Part shown: piece by piece, positions 8,048 through 16,203 of the stretch
How positions within the stretch are numbered: position 1 is the first letter of the stretch
Layout: every line of letters begins with the position of its first letter
Assembly: GCF_006385705.1 (NCBI RefSeq)
Contig: NZ_VFRQ01000011.1
Coordinates: 1 to 64,000 of the forward strand
DNA length: 64,000 bases
Source: Pontibacter mangrovi
GTDB taxonomy: Bacteria > Bacteroidota > Bacteroidia > Cytophagales > Hymenobacteraceae
Direction of reading: 5' to 3'
The notes under the pieces: model-generated
Told to the model about the DNA's origin: nothing
The model's database searches: none
Seen by the model: the letters and a program-made list of their open reading frames with translations, nothing else
Translations under genes and position numbers: made by a program

Positions 8048-9271
8048 ATGGCAGAAATTACGTGCTCATTTTGCGGCAAAAACAAGAAGGATGTATCGGT
8101 AATGATCTCCGGTATCAACGCGCATATCTGTGACCGTTGTATCGGGCAGGCTCAGCAGATATTGAACGAGGAGAACAAGATTCGCGCAAGCAGCCGTACT
8201 CCGAAGTTTAACCTGATGAAGCCGAAGGAGATGAAGACTTACCTGGATCAGTTTGTGGTGGGGCAGGACGAAGCGAAGAAGGTGATGTCGGTGGCGGTGT
8301 ATAACCATTACAAGCGCCTGATGCAGCAGCCCACCGAAGACGACGTGGTGATCGAGAAGTCAAATATCATCATGGTGGGTGAAACCGGTACAGGCAAAAC
8401 TTACCTTGCCCGCATGATGGCCGGAATCCTGCAGGTGCCGTTCTGTATTGCCGACGCTACCGTGCTGACTGAAGCCGGCTATGTAGGCGAAGACGTGGAA
8501 AGCATACTTACCCGCCTGCTGCAGGCTGCCGACTATAACGTGGAAGCAGCTGAGCGCGGCATCGTATACATCGACGAGATTGACAAAATTGCCCGTAAGA
8601 GCGACAACCCATCTATTACCCGCGACGTGAGTGGCGAGGGTGTGCAGCAGGCCCTGCTGAAGCTGCTGGAAGGCACGACAGTAAACGTGCCGCCGCAAGG
8701 AGGCCGCAAGCACCCGGAGCAGAAGATGATCACGGTGAACACCGAGAACATCCTGTTCATCTGTGGTGGTGCCTTCGTGGGCATCGACCGCATCATCAAA
8801 AACCGCCTGAACACCCGCCCTATCGGCTTTTCGAAGTCTAAAATGGATGAGGCCGAGGAGAGCGAGAACTTCCTGAGGTACCTGACAGCGCAGGACCTGA
8901 AGAACTTTGGCCTGATACCGGAGTTGATCGGCCGACTGCCGGTTGCCACGCACCTGAACCCGCTGGACAAGGAAACGCTGCGCCTGATCTTGCTGGAGCC
9001 GAAGAACTCGATCGTGAAGCAGTATAAGCGCCTGTTTGAGATGGAGAACATCAACCTGAGCTTTGATGATAGCGCCCTGGAGTACATTGTGGAGAAAGCG
9101 GCAGAGTATAAACTCGGTGCCCGCGGCCTGCGCTCCATCTGCGAGGGCATCATGACTGACGCGATGTTTGAGTTGCCGTCAGAGGAAGGCACTAAGGAAC
9201 TGGTGATTACCGGTGACTATGCCCGCGAGAAATTTGAAAAATCGAACCTCAAGCAGCTGAAAGTGGCTTAA
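8048..9271 (+). CDS. clpX: ATP-dependent Clp protease ATP-binding subunit ClpX
   Basis: A 407-residue AAA+ unfoldase that feeds substrates to ClpP. An N-terminal C4 zinc finger (Cys6, Cys9, Cys28, Cys31) is followed by the Walker A loop GETGTGKT (111-118), Walker [10 protein letters not shown], sensor regions and the C-terminal small domain with GARGLRS. Walker A reads GETGTGKT where many ClpX have GPTGSGKT, a substitution I expect to be tolerated. ATG start. A consensus promoter lies upstream, so it can be transcribed apart from clpP. Confidence 0.97.
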   Translation: MAEITCSFCGKNKKDVSVMISGINAHICDRCIGQAQQILNEENKIRASSRTPKFNLMKPKEMKTYLDQFVVGQDEAKKVMSVAVYNHYKRLMQQPTEDDVVIEKSNIIMVGETGTGKTYLARMMAGILQVPFCIADATVLTEAGYVGEDVESILTRLLQAADYNVEAAERGIVYIDEIDKIARKSDNPSITRDVSGEGVQQALLKLLEGTTVNVPPQGGRKHPEQKMITVNTENILFICGGAFVGIDRIIKNRLNTRPIGFSKSKMDEAEESENFLRYLTAQDLKNFGLIPELIGRLPVATHLNPLDKETLRLILLEPKNSIVKQYKRLFEMENINLSFDDSALEYIVEKAAEYKLGARGLRSICEGIMTDAMFELPSEEGTKELVITGDYAREKFEKSNLKQLKVA

Positions 9272-9293
9272 GGCAAGTATAACGTATACTTAC

Positions 9294-9336
9294 AAAAGAG
9301 GGGCTAGCCTGCTACAGGTTAGCCCCTCTCCTTTTT
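9294..9336 (+). terminator. Terminator after clpX
   Basis: A stem of 14 bp with one G-T mismatch, AGAGGGGCTAGCCT/AGGTTAGCCCCTCT (9298-9327), is followed by CCTTTTT. Confidence 0.9.
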
Positions 9337-9360
9337 ACATTTTACGGTTCTCCGCTGCCC

Positions 9361-9486
9361 CTAACCCAGCAGATCGTCTTCCTCCTCCCTGTCATCCAGC
9401 GCAAGCGGCCCTGTAGATGAGGCTCGAATCAAAAGAACAGATATCATTAGACCAGTCAAGCCCAAGGCGATAAATAGCGATTTCAT
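9361..9486 (-). CDS. Small single-span membrane peptide (41 residues), paralogue A
   Basis: Not a recognised family. The frame runs from ATG at 9486 to TAG at 9361. It starts MKSLFIALGLTGLMISVLLI, one hydrophobic segment, and ends in an acidic tail with the cluster REEEDD. The neighbouring ORF at 9597-9716 begins MKSIFIALGLTG, sharing 11 of the first 12 residues, and has the same plan of one span then an acidic tail. Two independent copies with conserved N-termini argue that both are real genes. Function unknown. Confidence 0.65.
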   Translation of the reverse strand: MKSLFIALGLTGLMISVLLIRASSTGPLALDDREEEDDLLG

Positions 9487-9596
9487 AGTTTTTGATTTTT
9501 AGTTTGCACAGGGATTCTGATTCTCCTAGAAAGGCTTACAAAGCTCTCATTTTATAGGATATGCGCCCAATTGCGAGCTATGCCAGGCTACCGGTA

Positions 9597-9716
9597 TTAC
9601 TGTAAGCCTGGCGACTCTAGCTCCGCCTCCTCCAGGAAAGGAGCAGCACCTGCACCGATAATTAAAAAGGAGATAGCTACGCCTGTTAGCCCTAACGCAA
9701 TAAATATTGATTTCAT
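9597..9716 (-). CDS. Small single-span membrane peptide (39 residues), paralogue B
   Basis: The frame runs from ATG at 9716 to TAA at 9597. A hydrophobic segment of about 20 residues (MKSIFIALGLTGVAISFLII) is followed by a Gly/Ala linker and an acidic stretch FLEEAELE. It is the sister of the 9361-9486 peptide, 110 bp away in the same orientation. The two differ at many synonymous sites while the protein N-terminus is kept, consistent with selection on the peptide. No known family recognised. Confidence 0.65.
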   Translation of the reverse strand: MKSIFIALGLTGVAISFLIIGAGAAPFLEEAELESPGLQ

Positions 9717-9837
9717 AGTCTCTTGCTTAAATGTTTATAGAGTATACCCCTGCCTCCACGTGAAACAGTAATTTTAAAGTATAACTCTATACGGGAAGAA
9801 ACTGAAGACAGGTTGGCGATTGCGTAAGAATACTATT

Positions 9838-10959
9838 CTATACTTTCTCCTCCTGCAGGTACTTTACCATCAGCTCGGCGGCGCGCTCGGCGGTTCTGTA
9901 GTCGCCGATCTTCTTCCGTACCAGGGCATACCCCTCCTGCTGCTGCTTCAGGAAATGCTGGTCGAACAGCACCCGCTTCAGCTCCGCCGTGATCTGCTTG
10001 GCCGTAAAGTTCTCCTGTATCAGCTCCGTTACCACCGGCTTATTTGCAATCAGGTTTACCAAAGAGATGTAGGGCACCTTGATCACCATTTTGCCAATGC
10101 TGTAAGAAATTGGGCTGGTTTTGTAGCACACCACCTGCGGCACCCCGAACAAAGCCGTCTCTAAAGTAGCTGTGCCCGATGTTACCAGCGCCGCCTTGGC
10201 CTGCGAGAGCAGGTCATAGGTCTGGTCGTAGATGATCTTGATGTTGGAATCCTTGTTGTACTGCTCGTAATACTCTTTCGAGAAGTTACTTACGCCCGCC
10301 ACCACAAACTGAAAATCGCGGAAGTTGGGCAGCACACTTAGCATCACGTGCAACATGTTCTCTATCTCCTGCCGCCGGCTGCCCGGAAGTATGGCAATGA
10401 TGGGCTTGTTGTTGTAGAGTTTGTTTTTGGCCCTGAAATCATCCGTCGGCACATGGTCTGACACAGAGTCGTTCACGGGGTTGCCTACGTAATCCACTTT
10501 ATAGTCGAACCTGCCGTAAAAGTCCTCCTCAAAAGGCATGATCACGAACATGCGGTCCACAACTTTTTTGATGCCGTGCACGCGCCCCTGGTTCCAGGCC
10601 CAGATCTTTGGGGAGATGTAGTAGAACACCTTCAGCCCCTGCTTCTTGGCAAACCGGGCGATGCGCATGTTAAAGCCGGCATAGTCCACCAGTATCACCA
10701 CATCCGGCTGATACTTTTTGATATCCGCCTTCGCCTCGCTCAGGAAGCCCAGGATCTTGCGCAGGCTCTTGAACACCTCGGCAAAACCCATAAAAGCCAT
10801 CTCCTGGTAGTGGCGCACCAGGTCCATGCCGGCAGCCTGCATCATATCACCGCCCCAGCCCCTTATCTGCGCCTCCGGGTCTTGCTTGCGGAGCTGTTTG
10901 ATGAGGTTGGAGGCGTGCAGGTCGCCGGATCGCTCCCCGGCAATAATGTAGTACTTCAT
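9838..10959 (-). CDS. lpxB: Lipid-A-disaccharide synthase
   Basis: Membrane-associated GT19 glycosyltransferase that joins UDP-2,3-diacylglucosamine and lipid X during lipid A assembly. The 373 residues are of normal length. Family signatures include the N-terminal AGERSGDLHASNL, the segment WGGDMMQAAGMDLVRHY, the HGI-containing motif WAWNQGRVHGIKK, and LPGSRRQEI with TSGTATLETALFGVPQVVCYK near the C-terminus. ATG start. It follows queD by 69 bp and is probably last in the btuF-btuC-queD-lpxB run. Confidence 0.96.
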   Translation of the reverse strand: MKYYIIAGERSGDLHASNLIKQLRKQDPEAQIRGWGGDMMQAAGMDLVRHYQEMAFMGFAEVFKSLRKILGFLSEAKADIKKYQPDVVILVDYAGFNMRIARFAKKQGLKVFYYISPKIWAWNQGRVHGIKKVVDRMFVIMPFEEDFYGRFDYKVDYVGNPVNDSVSDHVPTDDFRAKNKLYNNKPIIAILPGSRRQEIENMLHVMLSVLPNFRDFQFVVAGVSNFSKEYYEQYNKDSNIKIIYDQTYDLLSQAKAALVTSGTATLETALFGVPQVVCYKTSPISYSIGKMVIKVPYISLVNLIANKPVVTELIQENFTAKQITAELKRVLFDQHFLKQQQEGYALVRKKIGDYRTAERAAELMVKYLQEEKV

Positions 10960-11028
10960 GGGGTAAGGGTTTCTTTTGGAGCTGGTAAAATAAGTATAGC
11001 GGCTGTAAAGTATAAGCCGCTCACTAAA

Positions 11029-11451
11029 TTATTCTCCAAAATACTCCACGTAGTTGCGTGGGGTTTCGTAAAGTTTCAGGCTGTGCAGGGTGGCGTTGTT
11101 GTTGGAGATCTCCTTTACGCGCGGCTCTAGGATTTTCCAGAACTCCACCACCAGGTTCTCGGTGCTGGCCAATTTGTCTTCCATAAAGGCCACGTCCAGG
11201 TTCAGGTTCTTGTGGTCTACCTTCTGGATGATGTGCGTGCGGATGAGGGTGCTGAGCTTTTTCAGGTCGATCACAAAGCCTGTGTCCGGGTCGGGCTTGC
11301 CCTTTACCGTCACGATCAGCTCGTAATTATGCCCATGCCAGTTGGTGTTGGCGCATGGCCCGAAAACCTCTTTATTCTTAGCCAACGACCAGTTCGGGTT
11401 GAAAAGCTTATGAGCCGCGTTAAAGTGCTCTAACCTGCTAACGTAAATCAT
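11029..11451 (-). CDS. queD: 6-carboxy-5,6,7,8-tetrahydropterin synthase / PTPS family protein
   Basis: A 140-residue T-fold enzyme that converts dihydroneopterin triphosphate to 6-carboxytetrahydropterin in queuosine/7-deazaguanine synthesis. The zinc ligands His14 (FNAAHKL), His39 and His41 (WHGHNY) and catalytic Cys33 (GPCANTNWHGH) are all in place, and the Cys-based spacing fits QueD more than eukaryotic PTPS. The start codon abuts the stop of the permease gene (gap zero), indicating translational coupling. No other queuosine genes are present in the window. Confidence 0.9.
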   Translation of the reverse strand: MIYVSRLEHFNAAHKLFNPNWSLAKNKEVFGPCANTNWHGHNYELIVTVKGKPDPDTGFVIDLKKLSTLIRTHIIQKVDHKNLNLDVAFMEDKLASTENLVVEFWKILEPRVKEISNNNATLHSLKLYETPRNYVEYFGE

Positions 11452-12462
11452 TTATCCTCTAAAATTGTAATTCTTTTTGAACAGCAAATATACAAAGAAA
11501 GGAACACCAAAGAACGATGTAATAATTCCGATTGGCAGCCCGGCGGGCGGATAAATTATGCGGGAGAGCAGATCACAGAGCAGCATGAACAAGCCGCCGA
11601 TAAAAGCGCACAGCAGCAGGTTGCCCCGGCCTGTGGCTCCCAGCAACCCGCGGGTTACGTGCGGAATGATCAGCCCGACAAAACCAATAGGCCCGGAGGT
11701 AGCCACGGCAAAGCCCGTCACCACCGACACCGTGGCCAGAATCACCCAGCGCGTTTGCGCGACTTGTATGCCCAGCGCCTGCGCCCGCTCCTCCCCCAGC
11801 AAAAGTATATTGAGCTGTTTCTGATAAAAGGCAAAGAGCAGCAAGGCCACCAGCAGCGCCGCCGCCGGGTAGGGCACCATCTCCCAACTGGCCCGCTCAA
11901 AGCTCCCCATGGACCAAAACACCACCGACCGCAGCTTGCCTTCGGAGTCAGACAGGAAGGTAAGCAGACCAACCATAGCCGTTACCAAGGAACTGAGCGC
12001 GATGCCCGCCAGCAACAGCTGCGCCGGGATGATCTGCCGTTTGCGGTAGCCCAGCATCACCACCACCAGCGTTACCACAAAGGCGCCGACCAGCGCAAAC
12101 ACCGGCGGCAAGTATACACCGGCTACGGTCATCGGCACAAAGCCAAAGAACACGATCACGGCACCCAGCGATGCACCGGAAGCCGTGCCCAGCAAGTATG
12201 GATCAGCCAGCCCGTTGTTCACCATCGCCTGCATCAGATAGCCGCAGAAAGCCAGCGAGGCCCCCACCACCAAGGCAAGTATAAGCCGCGGCAGGCGCAG
12301 GTGAAGTATGGCAAAATGTGTGGTGTTATCGGGGTTATAGTGAAAGATGGCGTCGAAAATAGTACCCGCCCCCGTATCGAAGGAGCCGACCTGCAGCCCC
12401 AGCAGCATCACCACCAGAATCAGCAGCAGGGCAAGTATAACGTATAAACCGCGCCGCATCAT
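11452..12462 (-). CDS. FecCD/BtuC-type ABC transporter permease
   Basis: A 336-residue inner-membrane permease with roughly nine to ten hydrophobic segments, of the family that imports iron-siderophores, heme or cobalamin. Family motifs include LRLPRLILALVVGASLAFCGYLMQ, GLADPYLLGTASGASLGA and, near the C-terminus, GPIGFVGLIIPH. It overlaps the binding-protein gene by 4 bp. No ATPase gene follows: queD comes next. The partner ATPase must be elsewhere in the genome. Substrate is not determined by sequence; cobalamin is favoured only because the partner binding protein resembles BtuF. Confidence 0.92.
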   Translation of the reverse strand: MMRRGLYVILALLLILVVMLLGLQVGSFDTGAGTIFDAIFHYNPDNTTHFAILHLRLPRLILALVVGASLAFCGYLMQAMVNNGLADPYLLGTASGASLGAVIVFFGFVPMTVAGVYLPPVFALVGAFVVTLVVVMLGYRKRQIIPAQLLLAGIALSSLVTAMVGLLTFLSDSEGKLRSVVFWSMGSFERASWEMVPYPAAALLVALLLFAFYQKQLNILLLGEERAQALGIQVAQTRWVILATVSVVTGFAVATSGPIGFVGLIIPHVTRGLLGATGRGNLLLCAFIGGLFMLLCDLLSRIIYPPAGLPIGIITSFFGVPFFVYLLFKKNYNFRG

Positions 12463-13367
12463 GGGTACAGGAAGCCCTCCAGCTCCCGCAGCGACTCCAC
12501 CACCCGCGGGCTGGGCCGCGACATCAGGTTATCGTTTGGTTTATAGATGCGGTTATTCTGATACGCTTTGATGCGCCGCAGCTCCGGGTATAGGCTAAAG
12601 AAGCTCTCCTCCAGCTCCTCCTTCGTGCCCCCCAGCAGCACATCCGGGTTCAGCTTCAGCACATACTCCCGCGTCAGGGCCGGGTACGGCTGCTCAAACA
12701 CTTCCTGCACGGCGTTCTCCGCGCCCAGTATGCGCAGCTTATCGGAAAGTATCGTGTTCTGCCCGTATACATAAATCGGGTCGCTCCAGGTAATGGCCAG
12801 CACCTGCAGCGGATTTTCGCGCTGTTTATACTTTTGTCTGAGCTGCGCCACCTCCTGCCGCAGTGAGTCCGTCAGCTGCTTTGCCTCCTGCTTCCGGCCC
12901 ATGATGCGGCCAATATCTTCCAGGCCTGTAAAAATGTCCTCAACAGTTCTATACTTCTGATAGTATACCGGCACACCCAGCTGCTGCAGGCGCTCGGCCA
13001 CCTCCAGCGGCGTAATACCCTCCACGGTAAAAATTAGGTCCGGTTTCAGGGCCAGCACCTGCTCATAATCCACCGGGTAGTTGCTTACCAGCGGCTTCCG
13101 GTAAACGGCTGCAGGGTAGTCGTCGGTGGGGGTGCGGGCGATGATGGTGCTGGTGTCGAGCACGGCGTAGAGCATTTCGGTAAGAGAGGAGGCGAAGGAG
13201 AACACGCGCTCCGGCTTTTTCTGAAGTATAAGCTCCCGCCCCAGGTCATCTTTCAGCACCAGCGTCTCTTTTGCCTGTTTCTGCCTTTGGTTGCACCCAA
13301 ACAGCAGCAGGCAAAGTATAGCAGGAAGTATAAATCTGGCTTGTCTCAAAGTATAGATGCCTGACAC
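12459..13367 (-). CDS. BtuF-like periplasmic substrate-binding lipoprotein
   Basis: A 302-residue class III binding protein. The N-terminus has a hydrophobic segment ending in a lipobox-like LLLFGC (Cys near residue 24), so it is likely a lipoprotein. The body has the two-lobed family pattern, with RVFSFASSLTEMLYAV, ALKPDLIFTVEG and LNPDVLLGG. The start chosen is GTG at 13367. It overlaps the permease start by 4 bp. No cobalamin riboswitch was recognised in the short (57 bp) gap shared with divergent hldD. Ligand could be cobalamin, heme or a siderophore. Confidence 0.88.
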   Translation of the reverse strand: MSGIYTLRQARFILPAILCLLLFGCNQRQKQAKETLVLKDDLGRELILQKKPERVFSFASSLTEMLYAVLDTSTIIARTPTDDYPAAVYRKPLVSNYPVDYEQVLALKPDLIFTVEGITPLEVAERLQQLGVPVYYQKYRTVEDIFTGLEDIGRIMGRKQEAKQLTDSLRQEVAQLRQKYKQRENPLQVLAITWSDPIYVYGQNTILSDKLRILGAENAVQEVFEQPYPALTREYVLKLNPDVLLGGTKEELEESFFSLYPELRRIKAYQNNRIYKPNDNLMSRPSPRVVESLRELEGFLYP

Positions 13368-13424
13368 GGGGCAGGCGGCTCGGTTTATTTTTGTAAATTT
13401 AACGCAATTTTAGATACAGGAAAC

Positions 13425-14390
13425 ATGATAGTAGTAACAGGTGCCGCCGGATTTATCGCCAGCTGCCTCGTCAGCAGGCTGAACCAGGACAATTTCAACG
13501 ACATTGTGGTGGTGGACAACTTCTCCGTTGCCAAAAAAGAAAATAACCTGAAGGGCAAGAAGATTAAGGAGTACGTGGACCGCGAGAACTTTTTTGAGTG
13601 GCTCGACGAGCATTATGAGGACGTGGAGTTCATCTTCCACCTGGGCGCCCGTACCGACACCACCGAGTTTAACAAGGACGTATTCGATTTGCTGAACCTG
13701 AACTACTCCAAGCAGATGTGGAACGCCTGCGCCGAGTACCAGATCCCGCTGGTATATGCCTCCTCTGCGGCTACCTACGGCTCCGGCACGCTGGGCTACG
13801 ACGACAACGAGGCGACCATTCCGCTGCTGAAGCCGCTGAACCCGTATGGCGAGTCGAAGAACGATTTCGATATCTGGGCGCTGCAGCAAACAGCCAAGCC
13901 TTTCTACTGGGCCGGTCTCAAGTTCTTTAACGTATACGGTCCCAACGAGTACCACAAGGGCAAAATGGCCTCGGTTATTTTCCATGCCTATAACCAGATC
14001 AAGGAGAAAGGCAGCATGAAGCTGTTCCGCTCGCACAACCCGGACTACGCCGACGGCGAGCAGATGCGCGATTTCGTGTACGTGAAGGATGTGGTGGACG
14101 TGTGCATGTTCCTGATGCACCACCGCAAGAACTCCGGCATCTACAACCTCGGCTCCGGCGAGGCCCGTACCTTTATGGCGCTGGCCCTGAATACCTTCGA
14201 GGCCATGGGCGTAGAGGCCAACATCGACTTCATGGACACCCCGGAGAACCTGCGCGACAACTACCAGTACTTCACGGAGGCCAACATGAGCAAGCTGCGC
14301 TCCATTGGTTATGAAAAGCCGTTTTATACTTTAGAGGAAGGCGTGAAGGATTACGTGCAGAACTACCTGATGGAGGGGAGGTATTACTAG
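13425..14390 (+). CDS. hldD: ADP-L-glycero-D-manno-heptose-6-epimerase
   Basis: A 321-residue short-chain dehydrogenase-type epimerase that makes the heptose donor for lipopolysaccharide inner core. The NAD(P)-binding TGAAGFI (5-11), the SS of YASSAATYG (about 111-119) and the catalytic Tyr141/Lys145 in PYGESK are present. The segments FFNVYGPNEYHKGKMASV and ADGEQMRDFVYVKD are typical of HldD/RfaD. ATG start. It is divergent from the btuF-like operon; a TATTTTTG -7-like sequence at 13386-13393 could be its promoter, but no good -33 element was found. Confidence 0.92.
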   Translation: MIVVTGAAGFIASCLVSRLNQDNFNDIVVVDNFSVAKKENNLKGKKIKEYVDRENFFEWLDEHYEDVEFIFHLGARTDTTEFNKDVFDLLNLNYSKQMWNACAEYQIPLVYASSAATYGSGTLGYDDNEATIPLLKPLNPYGESKNDFDIWALQQTAKPFYWAGLKFFNVYGPNEYHKGKMASVIFHAYNQIKEKGSMKLFRSHNPDYADGEQMRDFVYVKDVVDVCMFLMHHRKNSGIYNLGSGEARTFMALALNTFEAMGVEANIDFMDTPENLRDNYQYFTEANMSKLRSIGYEKPFYTLEEGVKDYVQNYLMEGRYY

Positions 14391-14405
14391 ACCGGTGATT
14401 AAGGC

Positions 14406-14544
14406 AGGGCCGTTTCATTCTCTCTTTTTTGTCATCCTGAAAGGATCTTGTGAGCCAATAGCAACAGCTTATCAAACTTTCTACCAAGATCCTTTACAGA
14501 ATGACAGTAATAATTGGGTATTTTTTTTAGAATGAAACGGCCCT
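14406..14544 (+). repeat. Nested inverted-repeat element (139 bp)
   Basis: A perfect 16-bp terminal inverted repeat, AGGGCCGTTTCATTCT (14406-14421) and its complement (14529-14544), encloses a second imperfect inverted pair: GTCATCCTGAAAGGATCTTG (14431-14450) and CAAGATCCTTTACAGAATGAC (14485-14505). The whole can fold into a long hairpin. There is no ORF. This looks like a REP/MITE-type interspersed element; sequences starting GTCATCCTGA are, from memory, common as intergenic repeats in this phylum. Confidence 0.75.
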
Positions 14545-14678
14545 AAGTGATTAAGCGGATTATAAGGATTCCTATGATTTCCTGGAATGATTTTATGAGG
14601 GCAAGTATGGCTTTAGGTTATACTTGCTCTTTTGTTTAGATGCCGTATCTTCAGGAGTCCATACTTTACCTATACTAG

Positions 14679-15131
14679 ATGAAGCACTTTCTCGCCCTGA
14701 CCATACTTTGCTGCCTTGCCTTTGTCGCCCAGGCGCAAAACCCTAGCTATAACAAAGCCCTGGCCGACTCTTTAGGCGCCGATGATTATGGCATGAAATC
14801 CTATGTGCTGGCCATACTTAAAACCGGCCCGAACACGACTACCGACAAAGAAAAGTTGAGTGCCTATTTCCGCGGCCACATGGAGAACATCGGCAGGCTG
14901 GCCAAAGAGGGAAAGTTAATCGTGGCAGGTCCGCTGGGCAAAAACGAGAAAAACTACCGCGGCATTTTTATACTGGATGCCAAGACAGTAGAAGAAGCGC
15001 AAAAGCTGGTAGAGACGGACCCGGCCGTTCAGGCAAAGATCTTTGAAGTAGAGCTTTACCCCTGGTATGGTTCCGCCGCGCTGCCGGTATACCTGGAAAC
15101 GCATCGTAAGATAGAGAAAGCAAAGCCATAG
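14679..15131 (+). CDS. Secreted YciI-like (YCII-domain) protein
   Basis: 150 residues with a signal peptide (about 1-19, cleavage near AQAQ) and a YCII-related ferredoxin-like domain: YVLAILKTGP, RGHMENIGRLAKEGKLIVAGPLG, RGIFILDAKTVEEAQKLVETDPAVQAKIFEVELYPWYG. YCII domains are small dimeric folds of mostly unknown or chlorodienelactonase-like function; secreted versions with a signal peptide occur in Bacteroidota. ATG start, monocistronic. Catalytic activity cannot be inferred. Confidence 0.82.
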   Translation: MKHFLALTILCCLAFVAQAQNPSYNKALADSLGADDYGMKSYVLAILKTGPNTTTDKEKLSAYFRGHMENIGRLAKEGKLIVAGPLGKNEKNYRGIFILDAKTVEEAQKLVETDPAVQAKIFEVELYPWYGSAALPVYLETHRKIEKAKP

Positions 15132-15235
15132 ACGGTAGACTTTGCAGCACTTGCCATAGAATCTAGCTCCCATCCGTTTTCATTTAGGCAGATGGGCTCT
15201 GTGACCTATGTTTCTTTTAGCCTCTTCAGAGTGGC

Positions 15236-15916
15236 CTATAGTCTATAATCAATTCCTATACCCAACGACAAAGGTTTGGACTCCGCATATTCACTAAACT
15301 TGCCAAGATGGCGGTAAAGCAGGTTAACTTTCGCGTTAGCCTCCAACCTACTGCCCCACTTGTACTTTAGAAGCAATCCTCCTATAAAAAAACTATTGAA
15401 GCCAGAGCCGTGCCTTTGCTCCAACACGGTTGTAGCCTCTGCTCTCTTCCGTGTGAATGTCCAATCTGTTTCGCCATAAGTGGGCACGAGACTGGCTGTT
15501 GCATAGAGTTGGATGCGTCTGTTCGGGTTGAAGGGGGTAAACTGAAAATTAACGGGTACAACCCATCCCGAAGTAGTGTTTTTTCTATTTTCAAAAGTCA
15601 GCACATGCTTCTGCTGATCTTCTTCATTTGCATAGTATGTGCCCCCAAAGTCTAACTTGTCTTTGCCATACCCTAGCCCTAACTGTACGCTCAGCCTTTG
15701 GTTAATTTTATACCCTATGTGTGGCGTTACGATAGGCTCTATGCTTCCACCTGTCTTGCTGTTGAACATGAGCATATAGGATACCGAGTTTGCCTCCACC
15801 CCGACAAAGAGCTTCCTCTCTACCTTGGGCAAAGACTGGCTGGAGTCTGGCTCCTGCCCATGAACAGATAGTACGGTAAAGAAGGCGAGGGGAAATAAAA
15901 GCAAAAGACATTTCAC
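15236..15916 (-). CDS. Predicted small outer-membrane beta-barrel protein
   Basis: 226 residues with a signal peptide (hydrophobic residues about 3-18, cleavage near VHGQ) and alternating polar/aromatic strands such as PHIGYKINQRLSVQLGLGYG, WVVPVNFQFTPF and LSLGIGIDYRL. This pattern fits the porin-family/outer membrane beta-barrel domain common in Bacteroidota. The start is GTG at 15916 (GTG AAA TGT). No specific function recognised; the divergent neighbour is a LytS/LytTR pair, but a regulatory link is only a possibility. Confidence 0.65.
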   Translation of the reverse strand: MKCLLLLFPLAFFTVLSVHGQEPDSSQSLPKVERKLFVGVEANSVSYMLMFNSKTGGSIEPIVTPHIGYKINQRLSVQLGLGYGKDKLDFGGTYYANEEDQQKHVLTFENRKNTTSGWVVPVNFQFTPFNPNRRIQLYATASLVPTYGETDWTFTRKRAEATTVLEQRHGSGFNSFFIGGLLLKYKWGSRLEANAKVNLLYRHLGKFSEYAESKPLSLGIGIDYRL

Positions 15917-15970
15917 AGCTTTAAAATCATTTTCAGTTTATCGTTAGCCACCTTATGCGGGCAATTAAAA

Positions 15971-16071
15971 AAGGAAACAAGTAACGGCCTTATCTTAAGT
16001 TTATTCTCAATCAGCGCTTGGGGGCAAAGGTCAGTGTAAGTTGTTACGGAAGGCTGTTACTTGTTTCCCTT
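15971..16071. repeat. Inverted repeat between barrel gene and lytS
   Basis: GGAAACAAGTAACGGCCTT (15973-15991) recurs inverted at 16050-16069 with one substitution and one added G outside the core. The arms are about 58 bp apart, in the divergent intergenic region 15917-16203. It could be a stem-loop element or paired regulator sites. Confidence 0.55.
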
Positions 16072-16203
16072 GAATCACTTTCTCCAAAACTCACAGTGTT
16101 AAGGTAGAAAGCTCATCATCATCTGTGAAAAATTTTACACGAACAGGTGTTTGCTGTAGACGAAATGTGTTGCGACTTACCTAAGGAATGTGTTGTTTTA
16201 TGC

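Noticed and set aside
13368..13424. Cobalamin riboswitch ahead of the BtuF-like gene
   Set aside because: The gap is only 57 bp, far too short, and no cobalamin-box sequence is visible.
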